From Xylocopa sonorina (Eukaryota; Arthropoda; Insecta; Hymenoptera; Apidae): a stretch of DNA of 64,000 bases. Both the position numbers and the translations under genes were made by a program. This document shows positions 52,140-63,782 of this stretch, piece by piece. The DNA lies in assembly GCF_050948175.1 (NCBI RefSeq), contig NW_027490091.1, positions 5,518,001-5,582,000 on the forward strand, written 5' to 3'. Within the stretch, counting starts at the first letter, position 1. Every line of letters begins with the position of its first letter. A model generated the notes under the pieces. That model did not search any database. It had not been told where the DNA came from and saw only the letters and a list, made by a program, of their open reading frames with translations.

Positions 52140-54970
52140 AATATAAGGGCGACACTTCCTTGCTAGGAAATAGCTGGTCCAGATGTCGACGTATCGAAAC
52201 AATAGTGTTCTAGTGCTTCATAAAACGAGATATCGCACCTCATTGCTATGCTTCACGGTAAGATATAATATTCATTGCGAAGTGTCATGTATACCTCGTA
52301 TTTACTTCAAGTGAATGCAAATGCGACACTTCCTTGCTAGGAAATAGCGTTTGCAGATGTCTACGTATCGTAGCAATAGGGATCTAATGCTTCTTAGAAT
52401 GCGATATCGCATCCCATTTCTGTGTTTCATGATTAGATATAATATTCATTGCGAAGGGTTATGTATACCTCGTATTCACTTCAAAGGGATGCAAATGCGT
52501 CACTTCCATGCTAGGAAATAGCGTTTGCAGATGTCTACGTATCGAAGCAATAGCGTTCTAATGCTTCTTAATACGAGATATCGCATTTCTTTTCCATGTT
52601 TCATGATAAGATATAATATTCATTGTGGAGTGGTATGCATACCTCGTACTCACTTCAGAAGAATGTAAGTGCGACACTTACTTGCAATTATATAGGGATT
52701 GCAGGTATCTACGTACCGTAGCAATAGAGTTCTAATGCTTTTTAAATCGCGACATCGCATCTCATTTTTATGCTTCACTATAAGATATAATATTCATTGC
52801 GAGGTGTTATGTATATACGTCACTCGCATACACTTCAAATGAATGTAAATACGACACTTCCTTGCTAGGAAATAGCGTTTGCAGATGTCTACGTATCGAA
52901 GCAATAGAGTTCTAATGCTTGTTAAAAAGATATATCCCATCCCATTTCCATGTTTCATGATAAGATATAATATTCATCGCGAAGTGTTATGTACACCTCG
53001 CATACACTTCAAATGAGTGTGAATGCGACACTTCCTTGCTAGGAAATAGCGATTGCAGATGTCTACCTATCGAAGCAATAGATTTCTGATGCTTCTTAAC
53101 ACGCGATATCGCGTCTCCTTTCTATGTTTCATAATAAGATATAACATTCTTTGCGAAGTGTCACTTATACCTCGCATACACTTCAAATGAATGTAAATGC
53201 GACAGTTCCTTGCTAGGAAATAGCGTTTGGCGATGTCTACGTATCGAAGCAATAGAGTTCTAATGCTTCTTATATCGCCATATCGCATCTCATTTCTATG
53301 TTTCATGATAATATGTAATATTTATTGCAAAGTGTCATGTATACCTCGCATACACATCAACTGAATGTAAATGCGACACTTCCTTGCTAGGAAATAGCGT
53401 CGGAAGATGTTTACGATTCGTAGCAATAGATTTCTAATGCTTCTTAAAACGCGATATTGCATCTCACTTCTATGATTCATGATAAGATATAATACTCATG
53501 GCGATGTGTCATGTATACCACGCATAAACTACAACTGAATGTACATGGGACACTTCCTTACTAGGAAATAGCGTCGGAAGATGTCTACGTATTGAAGCGC
53601 TAGAGTTCTAATGCTTCTTAAATCGCCATATCGCATCTCATTTCTATGTTTCATGATAATATATAATATTCATTGTGGAGTGTTATGTATAACTCGTATT
53701 CACTTCAAATGAATGTAAATGCGACACTTCCTGGCCAGGAAATAGCGTTTGCGGATGTCTACGTATCGTAGCAATAGGGATCTAATGCTTCTTAGAATGC
53801 GATATCGCATCCCATTTCTGTGTTTCATGATTAGATACAATATTCATTGCGAAGGGTTATGTATACCTCGTATTCACTACAAAGGAATGCAAATGCGTCA
53901 CTTCCATGCTAGGAAATAGCGTTTGCAGATGTCTACGTATTCGAAGCAATAGCGTTCTAATGCTTCTTAATACGAGATATTGCATTTCTTTTCCATGTTT
54001 CATGATAAGATATAATATTCATTGTGGAGTGGTATGCATACCTCGTACTCACTCCAGAAGAATGTAAGTACGACACTTCCTTGCAATTAGATAGGGATTG
54101 CAGGTATCTACGTACCGCAGCAATAGAGTTCTAATGCTTTTTAAATCGCCATATCGCATCTCATTTCTATGTTTCATGATAATATATAATATTCATTGTG
54201 GAGTGTTATGTATACCTCGTATTCACTTCAAATGAATGTAAATGCGACACTTCCTTGCCAGGAAATAGCGTTTTCAGATGTCTATGTATCGAAGCAATAG
54301 AGTTCTAAAGCTTGTTAATTCGCAATATCGCATCTCATTCCTATGTTTCGTGATAATATATAATATTCATTGCGACGTGTCATGTATACCTCGCATACAC
54401 TTCAAATGAATGTAAATGCTACACTTCCTTGCTAGGAAATAGCGTTTGCACATGTCTACGTATCGAAGCGATAGAGTTCTAGTGCTTCTTCAAAGGAGAT
54501 ATCGTATCTCATTTCTATGTTTCATGATCAGACATAATATTCATTGTGGAGTGTTATGTATACCTCGTATTCACTTCAAATGAATATAAATGCGACACTT
54601 CCTTGCCAGGAAATAGCGTTTGCAGATGTCTACGTTTCGAAGCAATAGAGTTCTAAAGCTTGTAAATTCGCAATATCGCATCTCATTCCTATGTTTCATG
54701 ATAATATATAATATTAATTGCGAAGTGTCATGTATACCTCGCATACACTTCAAATGAATGTAAATGCTACACTTCCTTGCTAGGAAATAGCGTTTGCAGG
54801 TGTCTACATATCGAAGCAACAGAATTCTAATGCTTCTTGTATCGTCATATCGCATCTCATTTCTATGTTTCATGATAAGATATAATATTCATTGTGCATT
54901 GTTATGTACACCTCGCATACACTTCAAATGAATGTAAATGCGACACTTCCTTGCTAGGAAATAGCGTTTG
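52140..54970 (+). repeat. Long-range duplicated satellite block, right copy
   Basis: Partner of 5,500-8,330 at offset 46,640 bp. After 54,960 it continues into sequence matching 10,065 onward (offset 44,899), so it contains one copy of the 10-monomer segment that is doubled at the left. Confidence 0.88.
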
Positions 54971-56310
54971 CAGATGTCCATGTATCGTGGCATTAGGGTT
55001 CTAATGCTTCTCGAAACGCGATATCGCTTCTCATTTCTATGTTTCATGATAATAAATAATATTCACTGCGAAGTGTCATGCATACCTGGCATACACTTCA
55101 AATGAATGTGAATGCGACAGTTCCTTGCTAGGAAATAGTGTTTGCAGATATCCACGTATCGAAGCAATAGATTTCTAAAGCATGCTATTTCGCGTTATCG
55201 CATCTCATATTTATGTTTCATGATAATATATAATATTCATTGCGGAGTGTTATGAATACCTCGCATTCACTTCAAAAGAATATAAAAGCGACACTTCATT
55301 GCTAGGAAATAGCGTTTGCAGATGTCTACGTATCGAAGCAATAGAGTTCTAATGCTTCTTAAATCGCCATATTACATCTCATTTCTATGTTTCATGATAA
55401 GATATAGTATTCATAGTGGAGTGTTATGCATACCTCGTATTCACTTCAAAAGAATGTAAACGCGACACTTCCTTGCCAGGAAATAGCGTTTGCAGATGGC
55501 TACGTATCGTAGCATAAGGGTTCTAATGCTTCTCAAAACGCGATATCGCTTCGAATTTCTATGTTTCATGATAATATATAATATTCATTGCGAAGTGTCA
55601 TGTATACCTCGCATACACTTAAAATGAATGTAAATGCGACACTTCCTTGCTAGGAAACAGCGTTTGCAAATGTCTACGTGTCGAAGCACTAGAGTACTAA
55701 TGCTTCTCAAAACGCGATATCGCTTCTAATTTCTATGTTTCATGATAATATATAATATTCACTGCGAAGTGACATGTATACCTCGCATACACTTCAAATG
55801 AATGTGAATGCGACAGTTCCTTGCTAGGAAATAGTGTTTGCAGATGTCTACGTATCGAAGCAATAGAGTTCTAAAGCTTCTTAAATCGCGATATCGCATC
55901 TCATTTCAAAGTTTCATGATAAGATATAATATTCATTGTGCAGTGTTATGAATACCTCGTATTCACTTCAAAAGAATGTAAATGCGACACTTCCTTGCTA
56001 GGAAATAGCGTTTGCAGATGTCTACGTATCGAAGCAATAGTGTTCTAATGCTTCTTAAATCGCGATATCACATCTCATTTCAAAGTTTCATGATAAGATA
56101 TAATATTCATTGTGCAGTGTTATGTATACCTCGTATTCACTTCAAAAGAATGTAAATGCGACACTTCCTTGCTAGGAAGTAGCGTTTGCACATGTCTACG
56201 TATCGAAGCAATAGAGTTCTAATGCTTCATAAATCGTCATATCGCATCTCATATCTACGTTTCATGATAAGATATAATATTCATTGTGCAGTGTTATGTA
56301 TACCTCGTAT
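54571..56310 (+). repeat. 10-monomer tandem unit of the right region, copy 1
   Basis: The stretch 54,571-55,240 recurs at 56,311-56,980 (offset 1,740 bp). From 55,250 on, the matching partner is at offset 1,914 bp (11 monomers), because copy 2 has one more monomer. Marker TATAAAAGCGACACTTCATTG lies at 55,282 and 57,196. Confidence 0.85.
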
Positions 56311-58236
56311 TCACTTCAAAAGAATATAAATGCGACACTTCCTTGCCAGGAAATAGCGTTTGCAGATGTCTACGTTTCGAAGCAATAGAGTTCTAAAGCT
56401 TGTAAATTCGCAATATCGCATCTCATTCCTATGTTTCATGATAATATATAATATTAATTGCGAAGTGTCATGTATACCTCGCATACACTTCAAATGAATG
56501 TAAATGCTACACTTCCTTGCTAGGAAATAGCGTTTGCAGGTGTCTACATATCGAAGCAACAGAATTCTAATGCTTCTTGTATCGTCATATCGCATCTCAT
56601 TTCTATGTTTCATGATAAGATATAATATTCATTGTGCATTGTTATGTACACCTCGCATACACTTCAAATGAATGTAAATGCGACACTTCCTTGCTAGGAA
56701 ATAGCGTTTGCAGATGTCCATGTATCGTGGCATTAGGGTTCTAATGCTTCTCGAAACGCGATATCGCTTCTCATTTCTATGTTTCATGATAATAAATAAT
56801 ATTCACTGCGAAGTGTCATGCATACCTGGCATACACTTCAAATGAATGTGAATGCGACAGTTCCTTGCTAGGAAATAGTGTTTGCAGATATCCACGTATC
56901 GAAGCAATAGATTTCTAAAGCATGCTATTTCGCGTTATCGCATCTCATATTTATGTTTCATGATAATATATAATATTCATTGCGGAGTGTCATGTATACC
57001 TCGCATACACTTCAAATGAATGTGAATGCGACTGTTCCTTGCTAAGAAATAGTGTTTGCAGATGTCTACGTATCGAAGCAATAGACTTCTAAAGCTTCTT
57101 AAATCGCGATATCGCATCACATTTCTATGTTTCATGATAAGATATCATATTCATTGTGCAGTGTTATGAATACCTCGCATTCACTTCAAAAGAATATAAA
57201 AGCGACACTTCATTGCTAGGAAATAGCGTTTGCAGATGTCTACGTATCGAAGCAATAGAGTTCTAATGCTTCTTAAATCGCCATATTACATCTCATTTCT
57301 ATGTTTCATGATAAGATATAGTATTCATAGTGGAGTGTTATGCATACCTCGTATTCACTTCAAAAGAATGTAAACGCGACACTTCCTTGCCAGGAAATAG
57401 CGTTTGCAGATGGCTACGTATCGTAGCATAAGGGTTCTAATGCTTCTCAAAACGCGATATCGCTTCGAATTTCTATGTTTCATGATAATATATAATATTC
57501 ATTGCGAAGTGTCATGTATACCTCGCATACACTTAAAATGAATGTAAATGCGACACTTCCTTGCTAGGAAACAGCGTTTGCAAATGTCTACGTGTCGAAG
57601 CACTAGAGTACTAATGCTTCTCAAAACGCGATATCGCTTCTAATTTCTATGTTTCATGATAATATATAATATTCACTGCGAAGTGACATGTATACCTCGC
57701 ATACACTTCAAATGAATGTGAATGCGACAGTTCCTTGCTAGGAAATAGTGTTTGCAGATGTCTACGTATCGAAGCAATAGAGTTCTAAAGCTTCTTAAAT
57801 CGCGATATCGCATCTCATTTCAAAGTTTCATGATAAGATATAACATTCATTGTGCAGTGTTATGAATACCTCGTATTCACTTCAAAAGAATGTAAATGCG
57901 ACACTTCCTTGCTAGGAAATAGCGTTTGCAGATGTCTACGTATCGAAGCAATAGTGTTCTAATGCTTCTTAAATCGCGATATCACATCTCATTTCAAAGT
58001 TTCATGATAAGATATAATATTCATTGTGCAGTGTTATGTATACCTCGTATTCACTTCAAAAGAATGTAAATGCGACACTTCCTTGCTAGGAAGTAGCGTT
58101 TGCACATGTCTACGTATCGAAGCAATAGAGTTCTAATGCTTCATAAATCGTCATATCGCATCTCATATCTACGTTTCATGATAAGATATAATATTCATTG
58201 TGCAGTGTTATGTATACCTCGTATTCACTTCAAAAG
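56311..58236 (+). repeat. 11-monomer tandem unit of the right region, copy 2
   Basis: Partner of the preceding unit, with one extra monomer near 57,000-57,170 (GACTGTTCCTTGCTAAG). The sequence from 57,031 to about 58,800 also matches the 0.6-1.8 kb and 3.0-4.5 kb units, with two inserted monomers near 57,900-58,250. Confidence 0.85.
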
Positions 58237-60600
58237 AATGTAAATGCGACACTTCCTTGCTAGGAAGTAGCGTTTGCACATGTCTACGTATCGAAGCAAT
58301 AGAGTTCTAATGCTTCATAAATCGTCATATCGCATCTCATATCTACGTTTCATGATAAGATATAATATTCATTGTGCAATGTTATGTATACCTCGTTTTC
58401 ACTTGAAAAGAATGTAAATGCGACACTTCCTTCCTAGGAACTAGCGTTTGCAGGTGTCTACGTATCATACTTATAGAGTTCTAACTCTTGTTAAATCGCG
58501 ATATCGCATCTCATTTCTATGTTTCATGATAAGATATAATATTCATTGTGCAGTGTTATGAATACCTCGTGTTCACTTCAAAAGAATGTAAATGCGACAC
58601 TTCTTTGCTAGGAAGTAAAGTTTGCAGATGTCTCCCTGTCGGAGCAATAGTTTTCTAATGCTTCTTAAATCGTCATATCGCATATCATATCTACGTTTCA
58701 TGATAAGATATAGTATTCATTGCGAAGTGTCATGTATACCTCGTATTCCTTTCAAAAGAATGTAAATGCGACTCTTCCTTGCTAGGAAGTAGCGTTTGCA
58801 GTTGTCTACGTATCGAAGCAATAGGGTTCTAATGCTTCTTAAATCGCCATATCGCATCACAATTCTATGTTTCATGATAAGATATATTACTCATTGTGCA
58901 GTGTTATGTATACATAGTATTCCTTTCAAAACAATATAAATGCGACACTTCTTTGCTAGGAAGTAGCGTTTGCAGATATCTACGTATCGAAGCAATAGTG
59001 TTCTAATGCTTCTTAAATCGTCATATCGCATCTCATATCTACGTTTCATGATAAGATATAGTATTCATTGCGAAGTGTCATGTATACCTCGTATTTCTTT
59101 CAAAGGAATGTAAATGCGACACTTCCTTGCTAGGAAATAACGTTTGCAGATGTCTACGTATCGAAGCAATAGTGTTTTAGTGCTTCTTAAATCGCGATAT
59201 CGCATCTCATATCTATGTTTCATGATAATATATAATATTCATTGCGAAGTGTCAGGTATACTTCGCGTACACTTTAAATGAATGTGAATGCGACAGTTCC
59301 TTGCTAGAAAATAGTGTTTGCAGATATCTAGTATCGAAGCAATAGAGTTCTAAAGCTTCTTAAATCGCGATATCGCATCTCATTTCTATGTTTCATGATA
59401 AGATATAATATTCATTGTGCAGTGTTATGAATACCTCGTATTCACTTCAAAAGAATGCAAATGCGACACTTCCTTGCTAGGAAATAGCGTTTGCAGATGT
59501 CTACGTATCGAAGCAATAGTGTTCTAATGCTTCTTAAATCGTCATATCGCATCTCATATATACGTTTCATGATAAGATATAATATTCATTGTGCAGCGTT
59601 ATGTATACCTCGTATTCACTTCAAAGGAATGTAAACGCGACACTTGGTTGCCAGGAAGTAGCGTTTGCAGATGTCTACGTATCGTACCATTAGAATTCTA
59701 ATTCTTCTCAAAACGCGATATCGCTACTCATTACCATGTTTCATTATAATATATAATATTCATTGTGGAGTGTTGTGTATACCTGGTATTCACTTCAAAG
59801 AGTGTAAATGCGACACTTCCTTGCTAGGAAGTAGCGCTTGCAGATGTCTACGTATCGAAGCAATAGAGTTCTAAAGCTTGCTAATTCGCGATATCGCATC
59901 TCATTTCAATGTTTCATGATAAGGTATAATATTCAATGTGGGGTGTTATGTATACCTCGAATTCACTTCCAGAGAATGTAAATGCGACACTTCCATGCTA
60001 GGGAATAGCGTTTGCAGATGTCTACGTATCGTAGCAATATAGTTCTAATGCTACCTGAAACTCGATATCGCATCTCATTTCTATGTTACATGATAATATA
60101 TAATATTCATTGCCAAGTGTTACGTATTCCTCGTCTATGCTTCAAATGAATGTAAATGCGACACTTCCTTTCTAGGAAATAGCGTTTGCCGATGTCTATG
60201 TATCGAAACAGCGGAGCTATAATGCATCTTAAAACGCGATATATCATCTCACTTCTATGTTCCATGGTAAGATATAATATTCATTGCGAAATGTCATGTA
60301 TACCTCGCATACACTTCAAATGAATGTAAATGCGGCATTTCCTTGTTAGGAAATAGCGTTTGCAATTGTCTACGTATCGTAGCAATAGAGTTCTAATGCT
60401 TCTTAAATTGTGATATCGCATATCATTTCTATGTTTCATGATAAGATATAATAGTCATTGCTAAGTGTTATGTGTACCACGTCTACACTTCAAAGGAACG
60501 TAAATGCCAATCGTCCTCGCTAGGAAATAGCGTTTCCAGGTGTCTACGTATCGAAGCCGTATAGTTCTAATGCTTCTTAAAACGTGATATCGCATATCAT

Positions 60601-61215
60601 TTCTATGTTTCATGATATTATATAATATTCATTGCGAAGTGTTATGTATACCTCGACTACACTTCAAAAGAATGTAAATACCACACTTCCTTGCTAGGAA
60701 ATTGCGTTTCTATATGTGTACGCATCGAAGCAATAGATTTCTAACTCTTTATTAAACGCGATATCGGATGTCAGTTCTAAGTCACATGATAAGATGTAAT
60801 TTCAATGCAACGCGTTATTTATATCTCCTCTACACTTCAAATGAATGTAAATGCATCACTTCCTTGCTACGGAATACCGTTTCTATATCTGAAGGTTTAG
60901 AAGCAATAGAGTTAGAGTGCTTCGTAAAACGCGGCTGCGCATCTTACTTCTATATTTCATGATAAGATGTAATATTCATAGCATCGCGTTATGTTTATCT
61001 GCTTCTGCACATGAATTGAGTGTGAACCCTACACTTTCTTTCCCGGGGATAGCGTTTCTAGATGTCCTGGTGCCGAAGCAATTAATTTGTGATGCTTCAT
61101 TAACCGCAATATCGCATTTCATGTAAACAGTTCAAAGTAAGTTAGAAGGTTGTAAAGCTCTATGCATCGCATTATGCTTATCTGCTTTTGTGCTTTATAA
61201 TGTGTATCTCTCTAG
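60601..61215 (+). repeat. Degenerate satellite edge
   Basis: The last three to four monomers lose identity step by step: GCGTTTCTATATGTG at about 60,700, CCGTTTCTATATCTG at about 60,878, GCGTTTCTAGATGTCC at about 61,050, then only fragments such as GCAATATCGCATTTCATG (61,107) and TATGCATCGCATTATGC (61,160). Decay toward the border is typical of satellite arrays, where homogenisation is weak at the ends. Confidence 0.85.
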
Positions 61216-61327
61216 GATGTGAGAAGGTCCTCAACCATCCTTAACCCCCTGAAGAAATGTCAAAAGTCCAGCGGCCCTGCAGGCGGGCCATGGGATCACG
61301 GCGCGTGAGGCGCTATATTATATTATA
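61216..61327. other. Array-to-flank transition
   Basis: Non-satellite sequence with a GC-rich patch (GCGGCCCTGCAGGCGGGCC near 61,271) and then a short AT run. I recognise no gene here. Confidence 0.5.
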
Positions 61328-61367
61328 CCTAACCTAACGTAACCTAACGTAACCTAACCTAACCTAA
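61328..61367 (+). repeat. CCTAA (TTAGG-type) pentamer tract
   Basis: Eight tandem pentamers, six CCTAA and two CGTAA. CCTAA is the complement of TTAGG, the common insect telomere repeat. The tract is short and internal, so it is an interstitial telomere-like repeat and not a chromosome end. Confidence 0.85.
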
Positions 61368-61719
61368 CCAAACGTATTCGAACCGATTTTTCAATACTAA
61401 TCTTATCATGTTTAACTTATGCTGCAAACTATTGAAATGCCCTTCGAAAAGTGTTTATTCACAGTGAAGTAAACGGTAAGTATTACGCCTTCCACCACTG
61501 TTTACAATACGTATGTTTCAATTACTATCAAAACCGTGAGTATTATCGCCTTTCTTTACTTTTTGTAACCTTCAATGCCTTCATGTTACAGATCGTTAAA
61601 CTTGCTTTAAAATGCTCTATCGTATTACGGAAGAATGGACATACCAATTCATTTCAAAAAATGAAGGTAACCTTCATATGTCCAACATAACTCCACTTAC
61701 AAAAAAACTATTTTCATCA
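61368..61719. other. AT-rich flank before the RNF212-like remnant
   Basis: Contains short overlapping + strand open frames at about 61,451-61,690 without recognisable domains. I see no promoter that I can defend. Confidence 0.4.
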
Positions 61720-61850
61720 ACGGATGGGCCCTTTGTACTATGCAATTTTATTTTAGCAAAAACTTCTATGAAACTTATAGTTTCGTGGATATCTGAGATG
61801 CTAATTATTACTGCCCCACCCTGTATATTGTTATGGATGTGTCCAACAAG
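61720..61850 (+). pseudogene. Degenerate RING-finger segment, RNF212/Zip3-like
   Basis: RNF212/RNF212B/Zip3 proteins open with a short N-terminus of the type M-D-W, then a RING finger: C-N-x-C, about 12 residues, C-G-H-x-x-C, and later C-x-x-C. Here an ACG-GAT-GGG triplet row at 61,720 stands where ATG-GAT-TGG would be expected. TGC-AAT (61,741) gives C-N. CGT-GGA-TAT-CTG-AGA-TGC (61,784-61,801) gives R-G-Y-L-R-C, one base from C-G at the first position and His to Tyr at the third. TGT-TAT-GGA-TGT (61,829-61,840) gives C-Y-G-C. The spacing agrees with the family within one residue. Start, second Cys, third Cys and His are altered, there is a one-base frame change between 61,741 and 61,784, and a TAA at 61,802. 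This would make it a broken exon. It depends on comparison from memory and could be coincidence. Confidence 0.42.
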
Positions 61851-61958
61851 GCAACGATGAACAGAGTTAAATTTAATATTATGATGTTTATTATTTTACT
61901 TATAATATATTTGTTTTTCTGAAATTTTGCCAAAAAACAATGTTCACGATGTCGACAG

Positions 61959-62111
61959 ATGAATATATTTGCCTTAGAATTACAAGAGCCAACAATTTCG
62001 AAAGTAGAATATTTCTTTACTTCGCTAACCGAATCATTGCAAACGTTAAGTAAAGTGCGTGCCTTTCAAAACAGTCAGATGCAAATTACGATACATCGTT
62101 TCCAAGAAATG
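61959..62111 (+). CDS. Coiled-coil exon of an RNF212/Zip3-like gene (probable pseudogene)
   Basis: An open stretch of 51 codons, preceded by a pyrimidine-rich tract and GTCGACAG (candidate acceptor) and ended by GAAATG followed by GTACGT, a good splice donor. The residues include EPTISKVEYFFTSLTES, then a LSKVRAFQNSQ segment and ITIHRFQEM. The pattern FF..., three heptad-like turns, FQ..Q and then a long helix resembles the post-RING region of RNF212/RNF212B/Zip3-type SUMO or ubiquitin E3 ligases, which mark meiotic crossover sites on the synaptonemal complex. An ATG stands at the exon start, but in that family this segment follows the RING, so it is more likely internal. The upstream RING is damaged, so the locus is probably a pseudogene or a partial copy. 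The splice frame to the next exon is phase 0 and intact. Confidence 0.52.
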
Positions 62112-62245
62112 GTACGTGCCACTGTTTTTTAATTTCCGTTTATTTAATCAAAGGAAATTTAATTGAAATATCCGCAAAATTTGAGGACAAAATTTATTTT
62201 ACAATTAAAAGTAAATTTTACGCAACATATATGATGATGATAAAG

Positions 62246-62554
62246 AATAAGTATACGGAACTGAAAAAGGAAAGTAGCGAGCAGAAAAAGAAACTGATGG
62301 AGCTACAAAGTAGATTGATACATCCGTCAAATGATGATTCTAGGTTAATAAAATCTGTTAATCAAAGAACTATTGCAAAAATCAAGTATAATCAATATTA
62401 CTTCTGCTCAAAGGCTATAATAGAATTGGACCGAAATGGGTACAAAACAGGCAATTATATCCATACGTTCTATTCTATGCAAAGGCAAATATTTCGAAGA
62501 GAAAAGATGTGTTACTTACAAATTACTTATGTTCCTAGATATCTCACTAATTGA
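62246..62554 (+). CDS. Second coiled-coil exon of the RNF212/Zip3-like gene
   Basis: Begins after GATGATAAAG (acceptor AG at 62,244-62,245) with NKYTELKKESSEQKKK, which continues the previous exon in phase 0 after a 134-bp AT-rich intron. The first 33 residues are charged and strongly helix-forming, as expected for the coiled coil that follows the RING in this family. After about 62,342 the residues (RLIKSVNQRTIAKIKY onward) lose the heptad look. The frame stops at 62,552-62,554. A weak donor (TCTAG/GTTAAT) at about 62,343 could end the exon earlier. I give the full open frame as the outer limit. Confidence 0.45.
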   Translation, partial: NKYTELKKESSEQKKKLMELQSRLIHPSNDDSRLIKSVNQRTIAKIKYNQYYFCSKAIIELDRNGYKTGNYIHTFYSMQRQIFRREKMCYLQITYVPRYLTN

Positions 62555-62571
62555 GGCTTCTTGTCTTGCAG

Positions 62572-62612
62572 AACTAATCATTCATTTAACATGTAAAGGG
62601 GTCGAAGAATAG
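62572..62612 (+). other. Possible short terminal exon
   Basis: CTTCTTGTCTTGCAG at 62,557-62,571 is a good polypyrimidine tract and splice acceptor. One frame after it stays open for 12 codons to a TAG at 62,610-62,612. Whether the RNF212-like transcript uses it is unknown. Confidence 0.2.
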
Positions 62613-62890
62613 TAAAAGATTTTTATATTTCATAGCCTCACTCGATACGTCGATTCGATCACGTAAAATATCGGACATTAATTGCGTCTACATCTTCAGA
62701 CCTTAAATATATAATTGCAACAACATATTTAATAGCGTTTTAATAACATTTTTCTAATCGTTTATATCTATGTCTAATAAATATATATTAATCGAATAAG
62801 TGGCTTTACCAAAGAATAAAAGTATCTGAGGCTTACAAATCGGAGCATTACATAACAAACGTGCATCACATATATAATATTACATGTAAG
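62613..62890. other. AT-rich intergenic or intronic sequence
   Basis: Low-complexity AT-rich sequence without a frame I can support. The - strand frame at 62,774-63,049 is stop-poor only because it is antisense to an A-rich stretch. Confidence 0.4.
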
Positions 62891-63171
62891 AAAAGATGAA
62901 GACCAAAAAGATCGTACAGAAGTTGAATCCACAATGCGATCATAGAGATACAGAAACGGCAAAAATTCCAAACAATAATTTAAAAAATTCAAAAAGGGGG
63001 GAGTGAAAATCCATCTCCATGACGATGATAAGGAACGATTCTGCCTCATGCACTACAATATCCCAAACAGCCAGCGATTGGCACGCCAATGACAACGGAT
63101 GGAACGATTTCCGTGACAGAACTGTGCTAACAAAGTGCTCCTACTCAGCTTTCGAAATGGTATACTGTTAG
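62891..63171 (+). other. Coding-like stretch of unknown identity, one internal stop
   Basis: In one + frame an ATG at 62,896 opens a basic, polar stretch that stops at TGA 63,004-63,006. The same frame then stays open for 54 codons to TAG 63,169-63,171. The second part is serine/threonine-rich and ends in recognisable codons such as DNGWNDFRDRTVL. Serine-rich tails occur in RNF212-type proteins, and the position downstream of the coiled coil would suit a tail exon, but I see no diagnostic motif. It could equally be unrelated. Confidence 0.22.
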
Positions 63172-63325
63172 TACTGGGGCGGCACTATTAAAGCACCGAG
63201 ATATAGCATACGGGCTACACGGCCGTGACAATGACACTATCAGCTCACCATAGCTACACGCGTGGTTGTGGCGTAGGCTGACATTTACTAATGGGGAAGC
63301 TGTTTCCATAAAAATTATAAGCAAA
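63140..63325 (+). repeat. Left arm of a diverged inverted pair
   Basis: The clearest part, 63,267-63,322 (GTAGGCTGACATTTACTAATG onward), matches the reverse complement of 63,779-63,833: CATTT, AATGGGGAA, CTGT, CATA and AAATTA recur in order, roughly three quarters identical over about 55 bp. Read in + frame it resembles the right arm at protein level (H-L-x-M-G-x-L) but has several stops. Confidence 0.5.
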
Positions 63326-63778
63326 TATGAAAAATGACTAAACTGCGCAATTTATTTATTTTGATTCCAAATTAGATACACGGGCACAAAACAAAGATAT
63401 AAGAACTCGATTTTATTATTTTCTATAAACTAGCTCGATAGGGCGATTTTTCCATAAAGTCGATAATTACTTTGTCACAAAAATATATACACTTATTTTA
63501 TATATATTTTCTTCAATTTATTGTTACAAATTCATGCAATTGAGGGTTACATTAAATACGATGACAGCATGTTGTTTCAAAAATTACACAAGGCGAAGTT
63601 AGGGACGCAACAGCATGAATTTTTATTTTCTAAGTAATATTTTTTATATAAATAATATTTTTAGTCTATGATGGATTGAAAGAAATATATACGACTCGCT
63701 CAATAACTATAAATATAGGAAAACGACCATCAAAATGTCTATCAATACTCATATGCTGAACATCTACTGACATCTAAC
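63326..63778. other. AT-rich spacer between inverted arms
   Basis: About 450 bp, very AT-rich (TTTATATATATTTTC and similar runs). No gene, tRNA or repeat that I can support. Confidence 0.4.
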
Positions 63779-63782
63779 GGTT

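Larger units (their letters stand above)
38301..60600 (+). repeat. 174-bp satellite array, right block, + orientation
   Basis: About 128 monomers. The first two (38,301-38,560) are diverged and edge-like (AATGCCACACTACC, GCGTTTCCAGATG). From 38.7 to 40.1 kb neighbouring monomers are very similar at a simple 174-bp period (CGCCATGTTGCATCTC at 38,717, 38,891, 39,415 and 39,589). From 50 kb on, long higher-order units shared with the left end dominate. No genes; all open frames follow the monomer period. Confidence 0.96.

Noticed and set aside
1..61215. CRISPR-like array because of regular repeats
   Set aside because: The repeated unit is the whole 174 bp with no unique spacers, in a eukaryotic satellite context.
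61451..61860. + strand frames of 79 and 82 codons before the RNF212-like exons as independent genes
   Set aside because: No recognisable domain; the second overlaps the degenerate RING region, which is better explained by the family spacing in shifted frames.
62774..63049. - strand frame of 91 codons
   Set aside because: Composition is what an antisense AT-rich stretch gives (Tyr, Leu, Ile, Phe, Ser); no start context or motif, and it opposes a more coding-like + frame.
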